From: Zopfochytrium polystomum
Taxonomy: Eukaryota > Chytridiomycota > Chytridiomycetes > Chytridiales > Chytridiaceae
Assembly (NCBI GenBank): GCA_025765615.1
Contig: JAIVFJ010000047.1
Span: forward strand, 248,001 to 312,000
DNA length: 64,000 nucleotides
Direction: 5' to 3'
Made by a program: the position numbers and the translations under genes. Under the pieces are notes generated by a model that was not told where the DNA came from, ran no database searches, and saw nothing but the letters and a program-made list of their open reading frames with translations. Below are positions 10,501-20,066 of the stretch, piece by piece. The number at the start of each line of letters is the position of its first letter. Position 1 is the first letter of the stretch.

Positions 10501-12655
10501 GATTCCAGCCATGAACAAGCTTCAAAACATTATTCCTGAGAATGGACAACAAACAATGCACACGCTGATGGACGACATGAAGAGGGTTATACGAAAGTTC
10601 CACATTCCTCTCAAGGCATCTGCATTGCAAGTTTATTTCACAGCCATTCCCTTTTCCCCGAGTGGCTCAGAAATTCACAAAACATTTAGTGGAAAGATCC
10701 CTGCAAACGTTTCATGCCCAAAAATAATGAAGGGTCAGCCAAAAGATTGGCCTTCTTGTATGAATGTTCTTGAAGGCCACAGTAATTGGGTTAACTCAGC
10801 AGCATTCAGTCCTGATGGGCAGTTTGTGGTCTCTGGAAGTAATGACAACACAGTCAGGATATGGAATGCAACCACTGGCGAGGAGCTTCACAAACTTGAG
10901 GGACACTCTTCTCATGTTAACTCTGCTGCCTACAGTCCAGATGGGGAGATTGTTGTGTCTGGAAGTGATGACAATACTGTAAGAATTTGGAATGCATCCA
11001 CTGGCCAGGAGATGTATAAGCTGGAGGGACATTCTAGTCATGTCTGCTCTGCATCTTTCAGCCCTGATGGACAGTTGGTTGTGTCTGGTAGTCATGATGA
11101 GACAATCAGAATTTGGAATGCTTTCACTGGCCAGGAGATACGCAGACTGGAGGGTCACACCAAAGGTGTTGAATCTGCAGCATTTAGTCCTGATGGGCAG
11201 TTTGTTGTGTCTGGTAGCAATGATACAACAGTCAGGATATGGAATACATCCACTGGCCAGGAGATGCGGAAGCTGGAAGGCCACTCGAGTGGTGTTACAG
11301 CTGTGGCTTTCAGCCCTGATGGGCTGTTTGTTTTGTCTGGGAGTACTGACAATAAAGTTCGCCTTTGGAATGCGACCAATGGCCAGGAAATGTGCCAGCT
11401 GCTGGGACACTTAGGTGCAATCAACTCTGCAGCATTCAGTCCTGATGGTCAGTTTGTTGTGTCTGCAAGTGGTGATGGATCAGTCATTCTGTGGGATAAA
11501 TCCACAGCCCAAGAGTTGTGCAAGCTGGAAGGACACACTTTTTATGTTCACTCTGCAGCATTCAGTCCTGATGGGAAGTATATTGTGTCTGGAAGTGGTG
11601 ACGGCACTGTAAGAATTTGGAATGCATCGACAAGCCAGAAACTGGCTGTTGAAGGAACACACTCTGCCCAGGTTACGTCTGCAGCAGTGAGTCCTGATGG
11701 ACAATTAGTTGTATCTGGTTGTAATGACAAGACTGTCCGGGTTTGGAGTGCAACCACTGGCCAGGAGCTGCATCAATATGACGGACATTTTGGTGGTGTT
11801 AATTTTGCAGTATTCTGCCCTGATGGGAGGTATGTTGCGTCTGGATGTCGTTCCTCCAAATTCTGGATTTGGGAGACATCTTCTGGCCAGTTGCAGCATG
11901 AGCTGGACGGACATGCTTACATGGTATTATCTGCAGCATTCAGCTCTGATGGGAAGCTTGTTGTGTCAGGAAGCTACGACGAAACAGTCAGAATTTGGAA
12001 TGCTTCCACTGGCAAGGAGCTGAAAGTGCTGAAGGGACACTCTAGTTGGGTCAACTCAGCAGCATTCAGTCCAGATGATCAGTTTGTTGTGTCTGGAAGT
12101 TATGACAATACAGTCAGAATCTGGAATGCAACCAATGGCCAGGAGCTGCACAAATTGGAGGGACACTCTCATTCTGTAAACAGCGCAGCATTTAGTCCGC
12201 ATTTGAACTTTGTTGTATCTGGAAGTGATGATGGGACAGTGAGGATTTGGAACACATACACTGGTCAGGAGCTGCACAAGCTGGATGGTTTCTCTTTCAC
12301 AATGTCCTCAGGATTCACTGCTGATGGGCAGTGTGTTGTTTTGAAAAGTGGGAATGGAGAAACAAAACTCATCCACCTTGCAACTGCACTGGAACAGCAT
12401 GAAAGTGCAGGTCCAGCTGCTTCCTACATGCCTAGACTGAAACACAATTTTGGTGCACGTAACTTGATTGGGCAGAAACTTCAGGATGGCCAAACTTTTC
12501 TTGACTCTGTTCTGGAGGATGGTGTTTGGTTTACCTCCAATGCCACAGAAGTTTGTTGCTGGCTTCCACCAGACTTCCGAGGAGAGCAGCAAGTCCTTTT
12601 GATGAATTCAATGCTCGTTCTGGGTAGTGGTATTGCTTTGCTCATTCAGTTTTGA
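7600..12655 (+). CDS. NLR-like STAND receptor: Ubl/PB1-like + TIR + NACHT + 13 WD40 repeats, with frame breaks
   Basis: Probable intracellular immune or self/non-self receptor. Exons: 7600(?)-7806, 7862-8030, 8100-8172, 8219-8499, 8551-8812, 8877-12655. The first encodes a small acidic fold (VLDVDDDLPSLL) resembling PB1/ubiquitin-like modules. A TIR domain follows: FFIS/YLPGIRDWS, HPFWDAK, GLFHSSVIVLLCSDAS, the acidic LEWELAL that aligns with the catalytic Glu helix, and ILPIF. NACHT motifs are GVAGVGKS (Walker A, about 9150), VVLVVDALDECG (Walker B, about 9455) and ILVTGRPEEDI. After a linker come 12 canonical and one degenerate WD40 repeats (about 10760-12350), each GH...SPDG...VSGS.D..VRIWN. 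One-base frame breaks occur near 8262, 8610, 8697, 9421, 9615, 9858 and 10150; the WD40 frame is open for 816 codons. The start is unclear: ATG at 7581 is in another frame. Domain calls are firm for NACHT and WD40 and good for TIR. Whether the gene is functional is open. Confidence 0.8.
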
Positions 12656-13541
12656 TTTTGTCAGTTCACAAAGAATGCCTTTTCCCCTCTCTCGAATCTC
12701 ATCTTTTCTCTATGCACCTGGATGTTTTACCATTTGATTTGAAGTGGAGAGGGAGAAGTTCTCTTTGTGTGGCTCCTTCTGTTTGTCCTCCTTTTACAGG
12801 TTGTGGGATGTGTTACTGCATCATTCAACTGCATTTTGCTTAGGGTTTTCTGCGTCTTTTTCATTAAACACAGCTGGTTTTGTCACTCTTCCTGTTTTTA
12901 CAGTGTGCAAGGTTTGACTACTTTCAGCTTTTGTTTGGCAGGCAGCCTCGCTGTTGCCACTCCTCCCACTCTGAAAAGCGCAACACTTCAAATGAGCTCC
13001 CATTAGTGAGGTTTCTTGTAGTTAAGTTAGAGAAATGAATGAACCTGCAACTACCACATCCACGTCACCTACACTACAACACCCCACTCACAGATTCAAA
13101 ATCATTTATTGATGACAGAAATCATTGTTCAACGTGTGTAATGTTGAGCATTGATACATCAACCAAAGCTGCTCGGTATGGAAGAACACCTTCACCCTGT
13201 TTCCATCAATTCACACACCATGCTGTCTGAGTGTTCTGCTGGGTCAGATGCAGAGGCGCAAACTGGGGAAATTGTTCCCAGCCTTCTTCTTGTTACTGGA
13301 ATTGCTGTCCATTCTGCAGCTTTTCCTTGTGCTTTGCAAATGCTTCAAGGTGTTGGAGTTGGCATCAAGTATGGACTATATTGCATAGATTTTGTCTGCT
13401 TGTTAATCTGCTTGTTACTTGGTATGGACTTTTGAGCTGGGTCATTCCATGATGAGATCTCCTTTTCAGACGTTCAATCCAAGTAGGTTTTTCCATTAGA
13501 TGCATTTGGTATTGCAAATCCTCTCTGCATGTGGCAGCCAC
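12656..13541. other. 3' flank of the NLR gene, no gene seen
   Basis: AT-richer DNA like the NLR gene itself, with short frames only. GC-rich coding texture begins abruptly near 13540. Confidence 0.45.
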
Positions 13542-13811
13542 GCCTGCGCGCGGTTGAGGACCTGATAATCTTCGTCTCGCCCTCGTCCGCCGTCGGCGTC
13601 GCAGAGGCTATTGTTGCCGGCGACGGCTTTAACGACCCGGAGGTCAGCAAACTTGCCGCAACGTTTAAAGACGATTATCGCGAGGAAGGCGGATGACGTG
13701 CACATCGCGGAGTACCAGCGACTCGTCGAGGCGGCTGCCGCCGCGAACGTCTCGTTGGTGTATTCGCGGAATGTGCCTGCCCCGCCAGAGGTTGTAATCG
13801 AAGCTATTTAA
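13542..13811 (+). pseudogene. GC-rich gene remnant (C-terminal end of an unidentified protein)
   Basis: After an acceptor-like gtggcag at 13535-13541 the DNA reads PRLRAVEDLIIFVSPSSAVG, then AEAIVAGDGFNDPE. A GTCAGC donor and a GAGGAAG acceptor 47 nt later join in phase to ADDVHIAEYQRLVEAAAAAN and a stop after VVIEAI at 13811. The alternating strand/helix pattern (LIIFVSPS..., VSLVYSRNVP) looks like the end of a Rossmann-type alpha/beta domain, but I cannot name the family. No upstream part is visible; the DNA before it belongs to the NLR flank. Hence remnant or partial gene. Confidence 0.35.
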
Positions 13812-14030
13812 AAAAACGAAAGGGGTGGGTGGCTTGGTCATGCAAACCTGCTGCGCGCGAGCAAGGGGGAGGAACGCAAGAAAAATGAAACAATATTATC
13901 CACCATCGAGGCGCCGAAGACCGCCTTTCCGTAGCCGTTTTTACGATCTTGGCGGTTGGTGTCTCTCTTTCGTTACTGTATCTGTAGTAGTGGTTAAGTT
14001 TGAAGATCAGTCTGCTGGGGTGGGTGGCTT

Positions 14031-14100
14031 GCTCTCTCTCTCTCTCTCTCTCCTCTCTGCTCTCTTCTCCTCATCTCTCTCTCTCTCTCTGCTCTTCTCC

Positions 14101-14132
<32 letters not shown>

Positions 14133-14230
14133 CTCTCTACTCTCTCCTCTCTCTCTCTCTCCTCTCTCGGTCTCTCTCTCTCTCTCTCTTGTCTGTCGCC
14201 TCCTCTCTGTCTTCTCGCGCTGTCTCTGGT
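14031..14230. repeat. (CT)n microsatellite, about 200 bp, interrupted
   Basis: CT/CTC/TCC-rich polypyrimidine run ending about 140 bp upstream of the ABC transporter start codon. It translates as Ser-Leu repeats in every frame and is not coding. Confidence 0.95.
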
Positions 14231-14368
14231 CCGCTGGCTGTCTCCGGTCCCTCTGGTCTCCGTCTGTGACATATTCACAACTTAAATACTCCCGGCGGCC
14301 CCAGCCCCACACGACGCGGTCGCGCAGTAAATAGTATTAACGACACAAACCCGAAACTCACCAACAAC

Positions 14369-16493
14369 ATGGCCAAGCAGCCCGAGGCCTCCGCCTTCAT
14401 CCCGTCCTCGTCGACGTCGACTCCCCTCTCGACACTCAACGCCGTCCCGACCGCCGAAAAGCCGTCGCTCACTTTTGTCGACATCGCCTTCTCGACCTCC
14501 CTCTCCAAGAAGCAGCAACGCGCTTCCGCCAAGGCCGAGGCCGACAATGCAGACCCAGAGAGCGGGCCTGCGTCGGGGACGAAAACCCTCCTCCACCCGG
14601 TCACTGGCCAGGTGCAGCCCGGCCACATGCTTGCGGTCATGGGCCCCTCCGGCGCGGGCAAGACGACGCTGCTGGACGCGCTGGCGAGGCGGCTGCGCGG
14701 GGCAAAGGGGGAGGTGTACCTCGGTGACAGGCGCATCGACACCACGGAGCAGATGGGAACCGTTGCGTCTTATGTCGAGCAGGAAGACGACCTGCTCAGC
14801 GTTTTGACCGTGCGCGAAACCATTCTGTTCGCGGCCAGGCTCAGCAACCCGGCCGACCGTGTCGAGCTGCTCCAGGGGCGCGTCGATCATGTGAGTGTAA
14901 CTGTTCGTACGTTTTCTTGACACAACGCACTCATTTCCAAACGCCAAACACGTAAACGCGTCATGATCAGATCATCACGGTCATGGGCCTCGCAAAGTGC
15001 GCCAACACCATCATCGGCAACCCCATTCAAAAGGGAATCTCGGGCGGCCAGAAGCGCCGCGTCACTATCGCGCAGTCGCTCGTCACGAACCCAAGCATCC
15101 TCTTCCTGGACGAGCCAACGTCCGGCCTGGACACCACGACCAGCCGAGAAGTGATGTCTGCCATCAAGCGCATTGCGCAGGAAACGAGCATGATCGTGGT
15201 CGCCACCATCCACCAGCCAAACTTTGAGACCCTCAGCCTGTTTGACGAGCTTCTCGTTCTGGCCGAGGGCAAGACAATGTACTTTGGCTCCATCGACGGC
15301 ATGCCCGACTACGTAAGGGCTGCCCTAGTCGCTTTTAGGTCACATCTCTAAACCAAACTCTTTGCCTCTTACCCCACCCACTCTTTGTGAATCAGTTTGA
15401 CACCTTTGGTGCGCCCATCCCGCGGTTCGCAAACCCCGCGGACCACGCCATCGACCTCATCAATGCCGACTTTGAGCTCGCGACCGAGTCGAACATCCGC
15501 CAAACGATTGCCTCGCTCTCCCACTTTTACCACAACCGCACCGCGACCCTGACCTCCGCGCTCCGCAGCTCCCTCACCAAATCCACCACTGCCCCGCTCC
15601 CGGTCTCCCGCTCGCAGCACCGCACCCACTTTGCCTCCCACACCGCCATCCTCTCGCACCGCATCTTCCTCACCTATACCCGCAACCTCATCGCTTACGG
15701 CGTCCGGCTCGGCATGTACATCGGCATGGGCATCATGATGGCCCTCATCTGGCTGCGCCTCGGCGACGCCGCGTCCACCGTCAACGACAGGCTGTCCGTG
15801 CACTTTTTCGCCGTCGCCTTCCTCTCGTTCATGTCCGTCGCAGGAATCCCCGCCTTCCTCGAAGAGCGCGCCGTCTTCCTCCGCGAGGCCCGCAACGGAC
15901 TCTACTCCGCCGCCCCCTACGCCCTCGCCAGCTCCCTCGTCACCGCGCCCTTCCTCGCGGCCTGCGCCGTCTGCTTCGCCGCCTGCGCCTACTACGCCGT
16001 CGGCCTCAACCCGCCCGCGAGCAAATTCTTCCAGTTCGTCGCCTACCTTTTCCTCGCGACCTACGCCGCCGAGTCGCAGGTCGTCCTCGTCGCATCCGCG
16101 CTGCCCATCTTCGTCGCCGCGCTCGCCATCGCGTCGTTCGCGAACGGGTTCTGGATGTGCGTCCAGGGTTACTTTATCAGGGCCATCTCGCTGCCGAGGT
16201 TTTGGCGGTACTCGTTCCACTACGCCGACTACCAAAAGTACGCGTTCGAGCTGCTGGTCAACAACGACTTTGACGGGATCGTGTTTGACTGCGGGAGGTT
16301 CGAGGACGGATCGTGCAGGCAGTGCTCGTACCCAAGCTCCGCGCCTGAGGGGTCGTGCTTGCTGTACGGCGAGGACGTGCTCGCGTACCTCGAGGTCGGC
16401 GGCGTAAAGTACTGGGAGTGGATCGTCATCTTGCTGGGGATCTCGCTGGTCCTGAGAATGACGTGGTACGTTGTGTTGGCGAGGAGCAAATGA
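14369..16493 (+). CDS. ABCG (WBC) half-transporter
   Basis: Membrane ATPase that would dimerise to export lipids or hydrophobic compounds. Three exons, 14369-14890, 14971-15312 and 15396-16493, give 653 residues, all junctions in phase zero. The N-terminal nucleotide-binding domain has Walker A GPSGAGKTTLL, Q-loop VEQEDDLLSVLTVRET, signature ISGGQKRRVTIAQ, Walker B ILFLDEPTSGLD and H-loop TIHQP. The C-terminal half has the ABCG membrane domain, with helices such as VRLGMYIGMGIMMALIWL, the stretch FLEERAVFLREARNGLYS typical of the family, a Cys-rich extracellular loop near residue 600 (FEDGSCRQCSYPSS) and a last helix. NBD-before-TMD order and length match a half-size ABCG, not a full PDR transporter. 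All ATPase motifs are intact. The substrate cannot be told from sequence. Confidence 0.93.
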
Positions 16494-16991
16494 CGGGCGA
16501 GCGAACGGCCTTGGAATCTGCTGTTGGTTTGCTGCTATATGCGTGCACGCGAATGGCCGTTTGGTTTTTCATGACTTGGTATCGACCTTAAACTGCTTCG
16601 ATGTTTCCTTACTTTCCCGCCTCTCTCTTCTTTCTTTGCAGGCGTATTATTCCGCCTGTCATTGTCTGCCGTTGCAGACCCCTCCTTTTTGCCTCCTATC
16701 CCTCGCCTCTGTGATTTGTATTTCGACCCTTTCCAAATCAAACAATCAGACATATCAGTAATACGTATCTCCAAACCCGAAGGGCCTGGCCTATCGGCCT
16801 TGATGAATTGTCGTCGGAGGAACTGTCAAATGATGAGGAACTGACAATCCATCGTGTTAGTTGGGAACAGGGTTTGTCAAAGACAATTTCGAGAATTGTC
16901 CCCCGTGAATGAGAATGCTGCCTTTTGTATTCTTTGGATGAACCCACAAAACAAGAGAAAAAAAAAAACCAACAACAACAAACACATCCTC
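16494..16991. other. Convergent 3' flanks of the ABCG and JAMM genes
   Basis: No gene seen; the region lies between two genes transcribed towards each other. Confidence 0.5.
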
Positions 16992-17284
16992 TCACCGGAA
17001 ATCCACCACCCCAATATCCTCGTCGTCCTCGCCGCCCATCCACACGACATGTCCTCCGCGCCCCGCCCTTCCCCCTCCTCCTGCTCCCCTGGCGACCGAA
17101 CCGCCATCCGCGTCGACGTAAATGGGCGGCAGCGGCGGCTCCGGCTCGTCGTGCGGGTGGAAGCCCGGCCCGCGGTCGCACGACGATATCAGGTCCACGC
17201 CCGTCGGGTCGCTCAACCGGAAAACGCCGCACGACGGCGTGTGCCGTGGAGAGAGCACGATCGCGATGGCCTCGGGCAGCATCA

Positions 17285-17315
<31 letters not shown>

Positions 17316-18752
17316 GTTGTTGTTGCAGTTTTTTGATAATGTGGAACAAGGTCAACTTGGACGCAAAAGCGGAGGGAGAGCTGGAAAAGTGCGAGACACT
17401 CAACTGGTACGAGCAGTGCGTATGCAAGTCCACCGAGCTCAAAAAGCACGTTTGCGTCGGGTGCGTGTGCACCCAGCCCATTGCAATCACTCCGCGTTCC
17501 TCCAACGCCGCAAACAGACCCTCCTCGTCCTCGGTCGTGCACGTGTCGGACGTCCCATGCTGTTTGGGCACCATGAGCGTGGTGACAAAGAATGCGTTCT
17601 GCCGCAGCACACCCGCGAGAACGGCGCACGTTTCGATGGATCTTGCCGTGTTGTGCGCCGCCAGGTCGAGGAATAGAGGAATGATCGCTCGAGGAAGGTG
17701 AAGCGGTCGAAGGGCGCTGCCGCCTTCGGTTCGGGCTGTCGCAAAGAAATCATGGGTTAGTGACGTCTCAAATCATGTGATGGGCTTACCTTGAGGATAA
17801 GCATTCGTATCGATGCTCATAACTTTTGATGCAAGAGACGGTTTCCAGGGAATCGGAGGCGCCGAGCCCGAAGGTGCAGCAGTTGGTGGAGAGGGCAGTG
17901 GTGGGGGGGACGTTGATAACCCTGGGACTTTTGGCGGGATGGCTGGTGGAGGACGGACTGGCTGCGGGGTTTGAAAAGCAGTCCTGAGGGGTGCCGCGGG
18001 TTGGCGATATTGAGGTACATATGCAGATTGGCTGGGATGCAAGCTGGATGGCGGCGGCTGCTGGTACGGGCGCAGGAACATACGGGGAAGGCGCTTTTGG
18101 ACCCGTGTTCACATAAGGGTTGAAAGAAGCAGGTGGTTGGTAGGAGGAAGGAAACTGAAGAGATCCAGGCAATGGCGTTGAGGATGTGGGTGGTTTCGGC
18201 GGAGCTACAGGGGTTGGTCGGTAATCCAACCTAGAGTACTCCGTTAGTTTATGTGCAGCAAAACAATCTCCGCGGCATTTGCCCACCCTTCGCTGCTGTT
18301 GTTTCCAAGTGTCGGATACGGATCTTTTGACGGAGAAAGCGCTTCGTATGTTGCGAGTCGGCGGGGCGGATCGGAAAAAGTAGAACTTGGGGCCTCCGTT
18401 TGTGGGACAAACGTCTCCAACAGAGACAGGGCCGAGACGGCAGCGACTACATCGTCTTCGTCTTCAGCAGCATCGCGCTGCTTTAGAGCTTCCGCTTGTA
18501 GTTGCCTGACAACTTCTGCCTGGCGCTTTCGCTCTCGCTCGATGACCCTCTGTTTCAAGCCGGGCCTGATCCTGGCCATCGAGTCCATAGCCCTGCTGCA
18601 GTTCTGGAAAGCAATCAATACGCCAGTGAAGCGGCACACTGCACGGCAGGACGCCTCACCTCGCGAAGTCGCTTGATGGCTGTTATGGTGGCGACGTCCT
18701 TGCTCGGGTATTCGGGATGCTTTGGCAGCTCCTCAATGATGAGGCTGGCCAT
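16992..18752 (-). CDS. AMSH/STAMBP-like JAMM deubiquitinase
   Basis: Zinc metalloprotease that trims Lys63-linked ubiquitin from cargo at endosomes with ESCRT-0. Six exons: 18752-18660, 18603-18287, 18230-18084, 18043-17790, 17735-17405, 17286-16992; 478 residues with every join in frame. The N-terminal third is helical and charged (VIERERKRQAEVVRQLQAEA), fitting the USP8-dimerisation/MIT-like part; a Pro-rich linker follows. The MPN+ domain has HLPRAIIPLFLDLAAHNTAR, the catalytic Glu in SIETCAVLAG, and the zinc motif HTHPTQTCFLSSVD (HxHx7SxxD). The AMSH-specific C-terminus has HTHCSYQ, LMLPEAIAIVLSP, GFHPHDEPEP and the terminal VVDFR. Two oddities: a 40-nt intron (18083-18044) explains an apparent frameshift, and the last intron ends in about 30 adenines directly before its AG. 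An internal acidic/Gly-rich insert separates the HPH motif from the C-terminus. Confidence 0.93.
17288..17315. repeat. Poly(A) on minus strand (poly(T) as printed) at a 3' splice site
   Basis: An uninterrupted T run on the plus strand. On the minus strand this poly(A) stands where a polypyrimidine tract would be expected, directly before the AG of the last JAMM-gene intron. Confidence 0.9.
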
Positions 18753-19122
18753 GGTGTTTGTTTCCCGGAAGCGTCGTCGATGAATGAACAAGAAGGGGGT
18801 GTGAGCACGGTGATGCGAGGGGAGGGTGGGCGAGGCGGGGCGGGGGCGGGGCAGCGGTTTCAGATTTGGTTTTTTGTAAGGATCCGGCAAAGCGGGGTGC
18901 CAAGACAGAGGTGGACAGTGTGGTATCAAAAAGAACGGGGGTGGATGAGCGGATGGATTCGTTCGGTGGATGAATCGTGGGAGAAATTTTTGAAAGCCCG
19001 AAAGCAGAGAAAAATCCACGACAGAACATGAACGAATGAATTAACAACACCACGCCGTGCCACATCCCACGACACCCCCCAGACATCGCACCTCGCTGCA
19101 CAAACCTTGAATACTACAATAG

Positions 19123-19923
19123 TCCGCCGTTCCGTTAAACGAGGAATAAGAGAGTCGTCAGAGATAGACAGGGTGAGGCATGAGGCTGCGCTTTGTCTCA
19201 GGCTAAACGCATTCATTACCTTAAGAAAGTAAACGTACTGCGATCGATCAGGGGAGGAGAAACAATGGGTCGGCAAACGAAGTGCATCGTTCTTAGCAGC
19301 GGGCGATCGTGAGAGCGAAATCCCTCCCCCCTTCCCACCCCGGCCAAAAGACAACTCAACTGCTTGGGCATCGTCGTGCTCCGCCAAATACTGGTCTGCC
19401 AACTGCAGCAACGTGCTGGACGACCTATAGAAAAAATGGCGCGAGTCATTAACAATGGTGCTGAGCTGCAGTGACCCAGCTGGAATGCAAGCGGGCAGGT
19501 GAAAGGGGGTGTGGTACGTCAATTGGAACGGTGGGGGGGTGATCGGCCGCGTGGAGCGAGACGGTATCGCGCAGGTGGGGGCAGCGTACTTTATGTAATG
19601 CTTCAAGACCGGCGCGGGGAAGGAAAAAGCGTTAGTTCGACCAATATCCCATTCCAAAAACCGCAACCACCCGCTATCCTTCGGCGCAATACTACCTTGA
19701 GCGGCCGTCTCTTGTCGATCTTGACGGCCGCCGCCGCGCTCAGCTTTGCGAAAAACTCGCTGACGGCCGCCGCCTCCGCCGGTGGCAGGGTGTCGTGGGG
19801 ATCCGCCGCCGCCGGCGCTGGTGCGGGTGCCGGAGCGGATCGCGAGGCTGCGGAGGACGGCGCGCCAGCTGCACGGCGAGTGGCGGCGGCGGCGCTGTTG
19901 GCGAGTGGGGGCTTGGGCGGCAT
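19123..19923 (-). CDS. Unrecognised multi-exon gene, structure incomplete
   Basis: Exon 1 is likely 19923-19696 (MPPKPPLANSAAAATRRAAG..., then AAVSEFFAKLSAAAAVKI and KRRPLK before a GTAGTA donor). A later exon, after a ttttctatag acceptor near 19431, reads SSSTLLQLADQYLAEHDDAQ and ends VELSFG. A short piece QYVYFLK follows near 19213, and a downstream piece carries SDDSLIPRLTERRTIVVFK before a GTTTGT donor at about 19121. The phases between exon 1 and the second exon do not match directly, so an exon is probably missed. The charged helical segments suggest a small structured protein, but I cannot name it. Confidence 0.35.
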
Positions 19924-20066
19924 TCGTGGGTGGAACAGACCGAGGGACGATTGCAACAACGAAAAAAGTTTTGACACGATGCGTGTGCTTGCGCCGCGCA
20001 CCGGCCATTTGGAATCTACGTTAACAGTGTTTTTACGCCTTTTTGCACAGAAACATGCAACTACGC

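Noticed and set aside
17790..18230. Apparent frameshift in the Pro-rich linker of the JAMM protease
   Set aside because: A 40-nt intron (18083-18044) with GTATGT donor and CCAG acceptor restores phase exactly, so no mutation needs to be assumed.
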